From WTFV01 sp965200895 (GTDB lineage Bacteria; Acidobacteriota; Vicinamibacteria; Vicinamibacterales; UBA8438): a stretch of 64,000 bases of DNA. Positions 34,246 to 44,411 of the stretch are shown one piece after another (positions within the stretch are counted from its first letter, which is position 1; each line of letters begins with the position of its first letter). A model generated the notes under the pieces. That model searched no databases and was not told the DNA's origin. It worked only from the letters and a program-made list of their open reading frames with translations. Where the stretch lies: the NCBI GenBank assembly GCA_965200895.1, contig CBDAVM010000001.1, forward strand, positions 1,240,001 through 1,304,000, written 5' to 3'. The position numbers were made by a program, and so were the translations under genes.

Positions 34246-34895
34246 CGCGTCTGTTTCTCCGTGTGTCAACGGTCGCCGAAACGCCCCGTCCGGCGCTGGC
34301 CCGCGCCTGACGATGATTGCCTCGTTGCGGGCCACGACGGAGGAGATTGGAATGGCCACGGCGGCAACTTTAGCACCGACGATGGGGGCCTCTCCGCTCG
34401 CCCCGCCGCCAGCCCGTGCGATGATCCTTCTCCGCGCCGGGCCGCCCTGGACCAACGCCGCGACCGGCATCGACGCGGCACCTGCGCGCCCTGACGACCC
34501 TGACGACCGGCTGTCTGCGTCAGGTCGGATATGCGCTTGCTGCCTCGCGTGGCAGCGGCGCAACATCAAGGCGCACCGCCGCCGGGGCGTCTTCTTCACC
34601 TACGAGACGATGTGCGCCGCGCCGGAGCGGGTGGCGCAGACCGTCCGCGCCCTCGTCCAAGACGACCGCAAGGTGCCGTCGCGCCAAGTCGAAGTCCTTC
34701 CAAGCCAGCCGGTGCATGTCGAGTCTCACGGTCCTCCGATGATCCGCGACCCGGGAACCCGTTCAGGCTCATCTCTCGTTGGAAACACCCCTCATTCAGG
34801 CTCATCCCTCGTTGGACAAGACTGGTCGTGCGTCGGAACCGGAGTTTCGCGGTAGGATCGCGGGCAGACCCAGGGCATAGAGAGGGAGTATCGAG
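34246..34895. other. 650-base region with a possible decayed gene and a short direct repeat
   Basis: No intact gene. On the plus strand near 34540-34690 the peptide AWQRRNIKAHRRRGVFFTYE followed by TMCAAPERVAQTVRALVQ recalls the C-terminal part of sulfotransferase-like proteins, without a start or a complete domain. A direct repeat TTCAGGCTCATCTCTCGTTGG / TTCAGGCTCATCCCTCGTTGG has its second copy 31 bases after the first (34764-34815). A -10-like TAGGAT is at 34853-34858, 38 bases before the next start. Confidence 0.3.
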
Positions 34896-35897
34896 ATGAC
34901 GAGCCACCGCTGCCTCGCCGCGCTTGCCGTCCTGCTGGCGGCAGTCCTCGCCGCGCCGGTCCCGGCCACCGCCCAGTCGGACGCTGCGACCATGCCGATG
35001 CGGACCCCGGACGGCCAGCCGGACATCTCCGGCATCTTCACGTTCCGCACGCTGACGCCGCTGGAGCGCCCCACGGCGCTCGCGGGCCGGGAGACGCTCG
35101 GGGCCGAGGAGGCTGCCGCCTTCGAGGCGTCCGAGCGGGTGCGCCTCAACCGTGACCTGTTCGACCCGATCACGGGCGCGCCGAGCGCCGGGTATCAGCC
35201 GCGCGCCGAGGGCGGCGTGCTCTCCTACAACGAGTTCTGGTACGAGCGGGGCATCGAGCTCACCAGCGACAAGCGGACCTCGCTGGTCGTCGATCCGCCC
35301 AGCGGCCGGATCCCGTACACGGACGACTACCGCGAGGCCCGCGCGATCAACCGCCTCAACATGCGCAACGGCTTCGCCGACCACTACACCGACCGCACGC
35401 TGGGCGACCGCTGTCTGATGGGCTCGAACTCGGGCCCCCCGATGCGGCCGGGCTCCTACAACAACAACGTCCACATCTTCCAGGCGCCGGGCTACGTGGC
35501 TCTGCTCAACGAGCACATCCACAACGTGCGCATCATCCCCATCGACCGGCCGCACGGGAACGTCCGGCAGTGGGTGGGCGACTCGCGCGGGCGCTGGGAG
35601 GGCGAGACGCTGGTGGTGGAGACGAAGAACTTCGCCCGCGAGACCAACTTCGCCGGCTCGTCGCGCGACAGCTTCCTCGTCGAGCGCTTCACGCGCATCG
35701 ATCCGGACACGGTGATGTACGAGTTCACGTTCGAGGACCCGAACAACCTCACGCGGCCGTTCTCGGTCGCCATCCCGTTCCGGCGCACCGACGGGGTGCT
35801 TTACGAGTACGCCTGCCACGAGGGCAACTACGGCCTGACCGGCATCCTCGGCGGGGCGCGCCGGAAGAACACCCAGAAGGTGACGTCGCTCCCGTAG
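34896..35897 (+). CDS. Exported conserved protein of unknown function (paralogue of 30086)
   Basis: 333 residues with signal peptide LAALAVLLAAVLAAPVPATA. It shares all the conserved blocks of the 30086 product: PDISGIFTFRTLTPLERP, RTSLVVDPPSGRIPYTD, NVHIFQAPGYVALLNEHIHN with RIIPIDR, RQWVGDSRGRWEGETLVVET, FLVERFTRIDPDTVMYEFTF and EYACHEGNYGLTGIL. It has an extra loop with YNEFWYERGIELTSDKRTS. The start is preceded by GAGGGAG. Function unknown. Confidence 0.82.
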   Translation: MTSHRCLAALAVLLAAVLAAPVPATAQSDAATMPMRTPDGQPDISGIFTFRTLTPLERPTALAGRETLGAEEAAAFEASERVRLNRDLFDPITGAPSAGYQPRAEGGVLSYNEFWYERGIELTSDKRTSLVVDPPSGRIPYTDDYREARAINRLNMRNGFADHYTDRTLGDRCLMGSNSGPPMRPGSYNNNVHIFQAPGYVALLNEHIHNVRIIPIDRPHGNVRQWVGDSRGRWEGETLVVETKNFARETNFAGSSRDSFLVERFTRIDPDTVMYEFTFEDPNNLTRPFSVAIPFRRTDGVLYEYACHEGNYGLTGILGGARRKNTQKVTSLP

Positions 35898-35913
35898 CTT
35901 CTCCCGCACCACG

Positions 35914-35934
35914 CTCGCCGGCCGCCGGCGAGCC
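35914..35934. terminator. Inverted repeat downstream of the 34896 gene
   Basis: GCTCGCCGGC and its exact complement GCCGGCGAGC around one central C, 16 bases after the stop and 14 bases before the Sir2 start. It can form an eight-pair hairpin. No U-tract, so it could be an attenuator or a chance GC palindrome. Confidence 0.4.
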
Positions 35935-35948
35935 GGCGCCGAGGCAGG

Positions 35949-36704
35949 ATGACCGCTGACACGCTTGCGGCAACCCGGCGGCTGGTCGAGACCGCGGCGC
36001 GCATCGTCGGTTTCACCGGCGCCGGCATCTCGACCGAATCCGGCGTCCCCGACTTCCGCAGCCCCAACGGCGTCTGGGCGCAGAACCGGATCGTCGACTT
36101 CCAGGAGTTCGTCTCCAGTGAGGCGGGGCGCGTCGAGTACTGGCGCCAGAAGGCCGCCGCCTGGCCCGCCATGCGCGACGCGCAGCCGAACGCGGGGCAC
36201 TACGCCTTCGTCGAGCTCCACCGGCAGGGCCGGCTCAAGGCGCTCGTCACGCAGAACATCGAGCGCCTGCACCAGCGCTCGGGGTTGCCCCCCGACCGGG
36301 TCCTGGAGCTGCACGGGACCACCACCGAGGCGGTCTGCCTGACCTGCGGCGACCGGATCACGTCGGACGAGGCGTGCCGGCGCATTGAGGGCGGCGAGCG
36401 GGCGCCGCGCTGCCGGCCGTGCGGCGGGTTCCTCAAGCCGGCGACCATCTCGTTCGGACAGGCGATGCCGCACGACGTCATGGTGCGGGCGCAGGTCGCG
36501 GCCGAGACATGCGACCTCATGATTGCGGTCGGTTCCTCGCTGGTCGTCGAGCCGGCCGCGTCCATCCCGCGGGTGGCCCGAGAGGCCGGCGCGCGGCTCG
36601 TCATCGTCAACCGCGACCCGACGCCGCTCGACGGCATCGCGGACGCGGTGGTGCGCGGCGAGATAGGCGCCGTGCTGCCCGCGCTGGTGCGCCGGGACGC
36701 CTGA
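35949..36704 (+). CDS. NAD-dependent protein deacylase, Sir2 family
   Basis: 251 residues, normal for bacterial sirtuins. Rossmann motif GFTGAGISTESGVPDFRSPNG, the catalytic His in LELHGTTTEAVCLTCG, zinc cysteines CLTC and CRPC, KPATISFGQAMP, and the NAD-ribose motif VGSSLVVEPAASIPR with IVNRDPTPLD. The usual TQNID before the active-site His reads TQNIERLHQRSG here, an Asp-to-Glu change at a residue that normally contacts NAD. It is likely a cytoplasmic lysine deacylase. Its neighbours do not indicate a defence function. Confidence 0.92.
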   Translation: MTADTLAATRRLVETAARIVGFTGAGISTESGVPDFRSPNGVWAQNRIVDFQEFVSSEAGRVEYWRQKAAAWPAMRDAQPNAGHYAFVELHRQGRLKALVTQNIERLHQRSGLPPDRVLELHGTTTEAVCLTCGDRITSDEACRRIEGGERAPRCRPCGGFLKPATISFGQAMPHDVMVRAQVAAETCDLMIAVGSSLVVEPAASIPRVAREAGARLVIVNRDPTPLDGIADAVVRGEIGAVLPALVRRDA

Positions 36705-36745
36705 ACGCGGTTTCAGACGAACGCAAGGTCCCGTCAGTCATCGGA

Positions 36746-38548
36746 TCACTTGTCCGGCAGCGCGAACACGAACAGGTTGTTGTTGGCGCTCGGCCGCAGC
36801 TCCGGCGTCAGCTCCAGGAAGCGGCCGTAGCCGGTGCTGACCGCGACGTACTGGCGGCCGTCGACCGCGTAGGTGATCGGGAAGCCGGAGACCGGCGAGC
36901 CGAGATTGATCTCCCAGAGGATCTCCCCCGTCCGGTCGTCGAAGGCCCGGAAGCGGCCGTTGACGTCGCCGCCGAACACCAGCCCGCCCCCGGTGGCGGC
37001 CAGGGCCATCGTGGCGGCCCGCTGCTGGTAGTTCCAGGTCACCCGGCCGGTCTCGGCCGAAATGGCCTGCACGCTCCCCACGTCGTCGTATCCCGGCGCG
37101 ATCTCGGGGCGCCAGGCGAGGGCGTAGAGCCGGCGCGCCTCGTCCTGCTCGTCGGGCGCCGCCATGGCCATCATCCGCGAGCAGACGTTGCGCAGCGGCA
37201 TGTACATCGTGTTGGTCAGGGGACTGTAGGCGCCCGCCTCCCAGTCCTTTCCGCCGCTGGCGTGCGGGCAGGCCAGCACCGTCTGCCCCGCCGCGGTGAA
37301 GATGAGCTCCGCGTTCTCGGTCACCTGGCCGGTGGCCCCGTCGATGCCGCTGACCACGTTCTGGACGATGGTCGGCGTGGCCCACAGGAACTCGCCGGTC
37401 TCGCGGTCGAGCGTGTAGACGATGCCGGTCTTGCCGGGAATCCCGGTCACCACCCGGCGCACCTCGCCCGCGTGCAGCCGCGGGTTGATCCAGCTCACGG
37501 CGGACGGGTCCGGCCGCACGGCGGTGTCCACCAGCAGGCGCTCGAACGGATGGTCGAGGTCCCAGTGGTCGTTCATGTGCTGGTAGTGCCAGACGATCTC
37601 GCCGCTGTCGCCGTCGAGCGCGAGCGTCGAGTTGTGGTAGAGGTGCGTCAGGTCCGTGCCGCCGAGCATGTACTTCGGCGCCGGCGAGGTGACCGACGTG
37701 CCGACGTAGACCAGGTTCAGCTCGGGGTCGTAGCTGGGCACCATCCAGGAGCCGACATGCGCGCGCTCCTCGAACGGGACGTCGCCCCAGGTCTCGTCGC
37801 CGGGCTCGCCCGGGGCCGGAATCAGGCGCGTCCGCCACAGTTCCTCGCCGGTGGCGGCGTCGTGGGCGGTGATGACGCAGCCGAGCGGCCCGCCGCGGGG
37901 GTCGCAGCTCCGGCCCGAGAACACCTTGCCGCCGGCGACGATCGGCCCCGAGGTCTGGTTGGCCGGGTTCACCCGGTAGTCGAGGATCTCGGTGTCCCAG
38001 ACCACGTCGCCGGTCTCGGCGTCGAGCGCGAAGATGTGGTCGTCCATGCTGGTGTCGATGATCAGCTCGCCGTGGATGGCGATGTTGCGGTTGGTGTCAA
38101 TCAGGGTGCCGATCATGTAGTCGCCCAGATCGTCCGGGCGGTCCCGCCGGTGCTCCCAGATGAGGTCGCCGCTCACCGCGTCGAGGGCCTGGATGATGTC
38201 CCGCGGATTCGGCATGAACAGGACGCCGCCGCGGACCAGCGGCGTCCCCTGCTGGCGGCCCGGCGTCAGCGCCCGCGACCAGACCAGCCGCAGATCGGCG
38301 ACATTGCCGCGATCGATCTGATCGAGCGGACTGTAGCCCCAGCCGTCCAGCGTCCGGCGCCACATCAGCCACTCGTCGGGACTCGGGTTCGCCAGCTCCG
38401 CGTCGGTCACCGGCCGGATGCGATCCGGCTCCTGCGCGGCGGCCGAGGGCGCGTACGCGATCGCAAGGGCCGCGGCGACGACGCTGCACAGAACGAATGC
38501 CGAACGGAACCGGAACGACGGCCAACGCGGCCAACCAGGTGCGGACAT
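36746..38548 (-). CDS. Exported PQQ-type quinoprotein dehydrogenase (copy 1)
   Basis: 600 residues. Sec signal (SAFVLCSVVAAALAIAYA), then an eight-bladed quinoprotein propeller: EWLMWRRTLDGWGYSPLDQI, GTPLVRGGVLFMPNPRDIIQ, IDTSMDDHIFALDAETGDVV, the docking-type motif HMNDHWDLDHPF and GLVFGGDVNGRFRAFDDRTG. No cytochrome c domain, so electrons would go to a separate carrier. SCDPRGGPLGC holds two cysteines but not the vicinal pair of methanol dehydrogenase. ATG 38548 is preceded by GGAGGAGGGC. Nearly the whole sequence repeats in the gene at 39539. Substrate unknown. Confidence 0.88.
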   Translation of the reverse strand: MSAPGWPRWPSFRFRSAFVLCSVVAAALAIAYAPSAAAQEPDRIRPVTDAELANPSPDEWLMWRRTLDGWGYSPLDQIDRGNVADLRLVWSRALTPGRQQGTPLVRGGVLFMPNPRDIIQALDAVSGDLIWEHRRDRPDDLGDYMIGTLIDTNRNIAIHGELIIDTSMDDHIFALDAETGDVVWDTEILDYRVNPANQTSGPIVAGGKVFSGRSCDPRGGPLGCVITAHDAATGEELWRTRLIPAPGEPGDETWGDVPFEERAHVGSWMVPSYDPELNLVYVGTSVTSPAPKYMLGGTDLTHLYHNSTLALDGDSGEIVWHYQHMNDHWDLDHPFERLLVDTAVRPDPSAVSWINPRLHAGEVRRVVTGIPGKTGIVYTLDRETGEFLWATPTIVQNVVSGIDGATGQVTENAELIFTAAGQTVLACPHASGGKDWEAGAYSPLTNTMYMPLRNVCSRMMAMAAPDEQDEARRLYALAWRPEIAPGYDDVGSVQAISAETGRVTWNYQQRAATMALAATGGGLVFGGDVNGRFRAFDDRTGEILWEINLGSPVSGFPITYAVDGRQYVAVSTGYGRFLELTPELRPSANNNLFVFALPDK

Positions 38549-38578
38549 GCCCTCCTCCATTCGTAACCGGCGTGAGCG

Positions 38579-38584
38579 ATTATG
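38579..38584 (-). promoter_or_regulatory. Candidate -10 of PQQ dehydrogenase copy 1
   Basis: On the minus strand CATAAT within GGTGACATAATCG, 30 bases before the ATG. The same 13 bases occur at the same distance before copy 2 (41352-41357), which supports function. No clear -35. Confidence 0.45.
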
Positions 38585-38653
38585 TCACCGACGGCCGCAG
38601 GCATGGAGGCGTGCGACGATTCAGGATCCCGGGAAGAGCGGCCCGGCAGGCTC

Positions 38654-38682
38654 TTGACAATGTAGCTCCATGTGTCTACATT
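38654..38682 (+). promoter_or_regulatory. Promoter and operator of the toxin-antitoxin operon
   Basis: TTGACA (38654-38659) and TACATT (38677-38682) are spaced by 17 bases. A perfect inverted repeat AATGTAG (38659-38665) / CTACATT (38676-38682) overlaps both, so the antitoxin bound there would block RNA polymerase. The start codon follows seven bases after the -10. Confidence 0.72.
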
Positions 38683-38689
38683 GCTCTTG

Positions 38690-38980
38690 ATGAAGACAGT
38701 CGGCGTCAGAGAGATGAAGAACCGGTTGAGCGCCTACCTCCGCATGGTGGAGCGGGGCGAGCGTGTGGCCGTCACCCATCGAGGACGGGTCGTGGCCGAG
38801 TTGGGGCCGCCGACGCGCACCACCGAAGAGGACGCGTACGCCGAGCTGCGACGCCGCGCCCGGAACGGTACGGTGCGCCTGGGCGCGCCGAACCGCGCGG
38901 ATCTCTACCCTCGTCCCGCTCGCCTGCTGCCTTCCCGGATCGTGCAGGATCTGCTGGACGAGGTGCGGGGCGACCGGTGA
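38690..38980 (+). CDS. Phd/YefM-type antitoxin
   Basis: 96 residues: MKTVGVREMKNRLSAYLRMV, then RGERVAVTHRGRVVAELGPP is the Phd/YefM DNA-binding fold. The C-terminus (RARNGTVRLGAPNRADLYPR) is the disordered toxin-neutralising part. ATG 38690 is taken because the family starts here. GTG 38672 would include part of the operator. Its stop overlaps the toxin start as GTGA. It is expected to repress its own operon through the inverted repeat upstream. Confidence 0.88.
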   Translation: MKTVGVREMKNRLSAYLRMVERGERVAVTHRGRVVAELGPPTRTTEEDAYAELRRRARNGTVRLGAPNRADLYPRPARLLPSRIVQDLLDEVRGDR

Positions 38981-39411
38981 ACCTCTACGTGGAGACGAGC
39001 GCCGTCGTGGCGTCGCTCCTGGATGAGGAACGCAGCGAACGAGCGCGAGCGCGACTGGCGGCGGCCGACCTCGTCTTCACGTCCGACCTGACCCTCATCG
39101 AGTGTGATCGGGCGGTTCGCCGCGCCGTCGCCACCGGACGGGTCACGGCAAGCGAGTCGTTGGCATTGCACGCGCTGCTCGACACGCTCGCGGCGCACTG
39201 GACGCTGCATGGCATCGACGGGGAGATCGTCCATCGGTCCCGCCGGTCGTTTCCCTGCGAACCGGTCCGCTCGCTCGACGCCATCCATCTCGCGACAGCG
39301 CTGGCGGTTCGGAACCTGGCGCCCGACGTGCATCTGCTGTCGTTCGACAAGCGCATCCGCGACAACGCCTCGTCTCTCGGCTTCCCGGTGGCGCCGGCCG
39401 ACGCGGTGTAG
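38977..39411 (+). CDS. vapC: PIN-domain toxin (VapC-like ribonuclease)
   Basis: 144 residues from GTG. The PIN acidic residues are visible: Asp-less start NLYVETSAVVASLLDEE (Glu at the usual first Asp position), Glu in DLTLIECDRAV, Asp in SLDAIHLATALAV and Asp in LLSFDKRIRDNA. These coordinate Mg for RNA cleavage. The four-base overlap with the antitoxin indicates coupled translation. The module stands on the plus strand between two minus-strand PQQ dehydrogenase copies. Confidence 0.88.
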   Translation: MNLYVETSAVVASLLDEERSERARARLAAADLVFTSDLTLIECDRAVRRAVATGRVTASESLALHALLDTLAAHWTLHGIDGEIVHRSRRSFPCEPVRSLDAIHLATALAVRNLAPDVHLLSFDKRIRDNASSLGFPVAPADAV

Positions 39412-39538
39412 CGTGCGGTGGATCGGCCCGACCGCCCTGTGCATCCGCCGGCGGACCGGGCTCCGGAACGCGCGCGACTGCATCGCGGTCGTTCCGAACG
39501 AATCCTCACGACCGGCAATGTGGCCTGCCAGGCCGCAA

Positions 39539-41320
39539 TCACTCTGGAAGCGCGAACACGAACAGGACGTTGCCGCTGCTCGGGCGCAGCTCCGGCGTCA
39601 GCTCCAGGAAGCGGCCGGTGCCGACGCTGACCGCCACGTACTGGCGGCCGGCGACCGCGTAGGTGATCGGGAAGCCCGAGACCGGCGTGCCGAGGTTGAT
39701 CTCCCACAGGATCTCCCCCGTGGTGTCGTCGAAGGCGCGGAAGCGGCCGTTGACGTCGCCGCCGAACACCAGCCCGCCTCCGGTGGCGGCCAGGGCCATG
39801 GTGGCTGCCCGCTGCTGATGGTTCCAGACCACCTCGCCCGTCTCGGCCGAGATGGCCTGCACGCTGCCCACATCGTCGTAGCCGGGGGCCAGCTCCGACC
39901 GCCACGCGATGGCGTAGAGGCGGTTGGTGCGGTTGTCCGGATCCTCGGCCATCATCCGCGCGCAGACGTTGCGCAGCGGCATGTACATCGTGTTGGTCCG
40001 CGGCGAATAGGCGCCCGCCTCCCAGTCCTTGCCGCCACTGGCGTGCGGGCAGGCCAGCACCTGCTGACCGCTGGCGGTGAAGATCAGCTCCGCGTTCTCG
40101 GTCACCTGGCCTGTGGCCCCGTCGATGCCGCTGACCACGTTCTGGGTGATCGTGGGCGTGGCCCACAGGAACTCGCCGGTCCGGCGGTCGAGCGTGTAGA
40201 CGATGCCCGTCTTGCCGGGGATGCCGGTCAGCACCCGCCGTTCCTCGCCCGGCTCGATGCGCGGGTTGATCCAGCTCACCGCCGCGGGATTCGGGCGCAC
40301 CGGCGTGTCGACCAGAAGGCGCTCGAACGGATGGTCGAGGTCCCAGTGGTCGTTCATGTGCTGGTAGTGCCAGACGATGGCGCCGGTGTCGCCGTCGAGT
40401 GCGAGCGTCGAGTTGTGGTAGAGGTGCGTCAGGTCGGTTCCGCCCAGCATGAACTTCGGGGCCGGCGAAGTGACCGACGTGCCGACGTAGAGCAGGTTCA
40501 GCGCCGGGTCGTAGCTGGGCACCATCCACGAGCCGACGTGCCCGCGCTGCTCGAACGGCACGTCGCCCCAGGTCTCGTCGCCCGGCTCGCCCGGCCCCGG
40601 AATCAGGCGCGTCCGCCACAGCTCCTCGCCCGTCTGTGCGTCGTGCGCGGTGATGACGCAGCCGTGTGGCCCGCCGCGGGGGTCGCAGCTCCGGCCGGAG
40701 TACGCCGTGCCGTTGGCGACGATGGGCCCCGAGGTCTGGTTGGCCGGGTTCACCGTGTAGTCGAGGATCTCGGTGTCCCAGACCACCTCGCCCGTCTCGG
40801 CGTGCAGGGCGATGATGTGGTCGTCCATGCTGGTGTGGAGGATCAGTTCGCCGTGGATGGCGATGTTCCGGTTGGTGTCGATCAGGCTGCCGATCATGTA
40901 GTCGCCCAGATCGTCCGGCCGGTCGCGGCGGTACTCCCAGATCAGGTCCCCGGTCACCGCGTCGATGGCCTGGATGGTGTCCTGCGGGTTGGGCATGAAC
41001 AGGACGCCGTCGCGGACCAGCGGCGTCCCCTGCTGGCGGCCGTCGGTCGCCAGGGCGCGGCTCCACACCAGCCGGAGGCTGCCCACGTTGCCGCGGTCGA
41101 TCTGATCGAGCGGGCTGTAGCCCCAGCCGTCGAGCGTGCGGCGCCACATCAACCATTCGTCGGGGCTCGGGTCCGCCAGTTCCGCGTCGGTGACGGGGCG
41201 GATGCGGTCCGGCTCCTGCGCGACGGCCGGGGACGCGCCGAACACGGCGAACGCGACGGCGACGCAGCACGCGGGCAACGCCGGGCGGAACGGGAACGAC
41301 GGCCAGCGGTATGCGGGCAT
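39539..41320 (-). CDS. Exported PQQ-type quinoprotein dehydrogenase (copy 2)
   Basis: 593 residues. Signal peptide differs from copy 1 (PACCVAVAFAVFGASPAVA), but from AQEPDRIRPVTDAEL onward the two are nearly the same: DEWLMWRRTLDGWGYSPLDQ, TSPAPKFMLGGTDLTHLYHN, HMNDHWDLDHPF and FGGDVNGRFRAFDDTTGEIL. Differences cluster in short loops (for example RIEPGEERRVL against RLHAGEVRRVV). It is probably a tandem duplication later separated by the toxin-antitoxin genes. GAGGAGGG precedes the ATG. Functionally as copy 1. Confidence 0.88.
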   Translation of the reverse strand: MPAYRWPSFPFRPALPACCVAVAFAVFGASPAVAQEPDRIRPVTDAELADPSPDEWLMWRRTLDGWGYSPLDQIDRGNVGSLRLVWSRALATDGRQQGTPLVRDGVLFMPNPQDTIQAIDAVTGDLIWEYRRDRPDDLGDYMIGSLIDTNRNIAIHGELILHTSMDDHIIALHAETGEVVWDTEILDYTVNPANQTSGPIVANGTAYSGRSCDPRGGPHGCVITAHDAQTGEELWRTRLIPGPGEPGDETWGDVPFEQRGHVGSWMVPSYDPALNLLYVGTSVTSPAPKFMLGGTDLTHLYHNSTLALDGDTGAIVWHYQHMNDHWDLDHPFERLLVDTPVRPNPAAVSWINPRIEPGEERRVLTGIPGKTGIVYTLDRRTGEFLWATPTITQNVVSGIDGATGQVTENAELIFTASGQQVLACPHASGGKDWEAGAYSPRTNTMYMPLRNVCARMMAEDPDNRTNRLYAIAWRSELAPGYDDVGSVQAISAETGEVVWNHQQRAATMALAATGGGLVFGGDVNGRFRAFDDTTGEILWEINLGTPVSGFPITYAVAGRQYVAVSVGTGRFLELTPELRPSSGNVLFVFALPE

Positions 41321-41351
41321 GATCCCTCCTCGGTGGTGGCGACTCCGGCCG

Positions 41352-41357
41352 ATTATG
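41352..41357 (-). promoter_or_regulatory. Candidate -10 of PQQ dehydrogenase copy 2
   Basis: CATAAT in the minus-strand context GGTGACATAATCG, 31 bases before the ATG, identical to the context at 38579-38584. Confidence 0.45.
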
Positions 41358-41394
41358 TCACCGGCAAGGGTTCCAGCGGCGCGCCCGCGCGGCG

Positions 41395-41400
41395 TATACT
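41395..41400 (+). promoter_or_regulatory. Candidate -10 of the nurA-herA-sbcDC cluster
   Basis: TATACT, 62 bases before the NurA-like start. TTCCAG at 41371-41376 is a weak -35 at 18 bases. No other promoter-like signal is seen before the cluster. Confidence 0.35.
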
Positions 41401-41462
41401 GCGCCGGGTTCCTCAGTCAACACGTCATCGCATGCTTGTCAGGCGTCGAGGCCGCGCCGGAA

Positions 41463-42454
41463 ATGTCTCCTGAGCAGGGGCGGAGCCCGCGCCCCCCGGA
41501 CCGGATCGGCAGCATCGGCGTCGAGGCTTTCGACGCCGCCTACGGCGCCGGCTTCCAGGCGGAGGACGACTCGCCGCACGCCGTCGAGTGCGCGTTCATC
41601 GAGGACACGCGTGCGGCCATCGGCCGCGCGCCCTCCGACCGCCCGCACCGGCTCGCGTTCGTGGACGGCACCATGCGCACCGAAGCGCGCCTCACCCGCA
41701 CCGATCCGCAGGGCGCCGTGAGCACGGGACTCGCCGGAAGCTGGGCCGCCGGCGCGGTACTCGTCAGCGCGGACGGGCCGGCGCGCTTCGACCGCGTGAC
41801 GGTGGGTCGCGCGGCCATCTTCACGGGAGGACGCCGGGTCGAGCTGCCCGATCACGGCGCCGGCTGGCGCTGGGAGCCGCACGCCGTGGAGGGCGCCGAC
41901 GTCGAGGCCGCCCGCCAGCAGCTCCAGCGGCTGATGCGTGACGCCGAGTGGGCGGTGGCCGAGCAGCTCTGCGGCGCCGGCTGGCTGACGGTGCTCGACG
42001 GTCCGCTACACGGCATCCGGTATCGCCGCAGCCCGCCGGTCATCGGCTACGTCAAGACGCACCACCGCCGCATGCTCGCCGTCGAGCAGTGGAACCGCGT
42101 GCCGCGGCTGCTCGTGCGGGAACGGTCCGGCCTGTTCGCCATGGGCGGCGACCTGTACGGCTGCTACCTGCGGGTCGGCGACCCGGGACCGTGGGCCGGC
42201 CCCTGGGCCGGCATCGCCCGCATCGAGATGCCGTCCGGGATCGGCCGCGAAGCCGCGATCGAGGCGGCGGACCGGGCGGCGAGCTGGCTGCCGGACTTCG
42301 CCTCGGCACTCCACCGCGACCCGCGGGCGCCGGTCAACCTGACGCCGATCGCCGGCCTGGAGCGGCATCTGCACCATCTCCAGGGCGATCCGCGCCTGGC
42401 GCTGCGCGCCGTGCGCGAGGCCGTGCTGCAACGCAACCGCGCGGAGCCGGCCGC

Positions 42455-42458
<4 letters not shown>
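41463..42458 (+). CDS. NurA-domain nuclease
   Basis: 331 residues. Assignment rests on both sequence and context. The first acidic motif RLAFVDGTMRTEARL (Asp ~70) fits NurA motif I, GYVKTHHRRMLAVEQWNRVP fits the motif around the active-site Lys/Arg region, and YLRVGDPGPW with GIARIEMPSG fits the C-terminal sheet. NurA is a 5'-3' nuclease that works with HerA in DNA-end resection. The stop overlaps the HerA start by four bases (ATGA). ATG 41463 is used since no better start lies upstream. Its ribosome site is weak. Confidence 0.68.
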
Positions 42459-44278
<1,820 letters not shown>

Positions 44279-44411
44279 AGCGCACTGGAACCGCTGTGAC
44301 CGACGGCTCGGCGCGCGCTGGCGGGCCCGAAGGTGGACCTGTGAAGCACACGACTGCGATGCCGGGCGCACCACCGGCCGGGGACGAGCCGGCTGGTCCG
44401 AAGGTGGCCCC

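Noticed and set aside
34764..34815. Ends of an insertion sequence
   Set aside because: The two copies are direct, only 31 bases apart, and no transposase-like coding is seen nearby.
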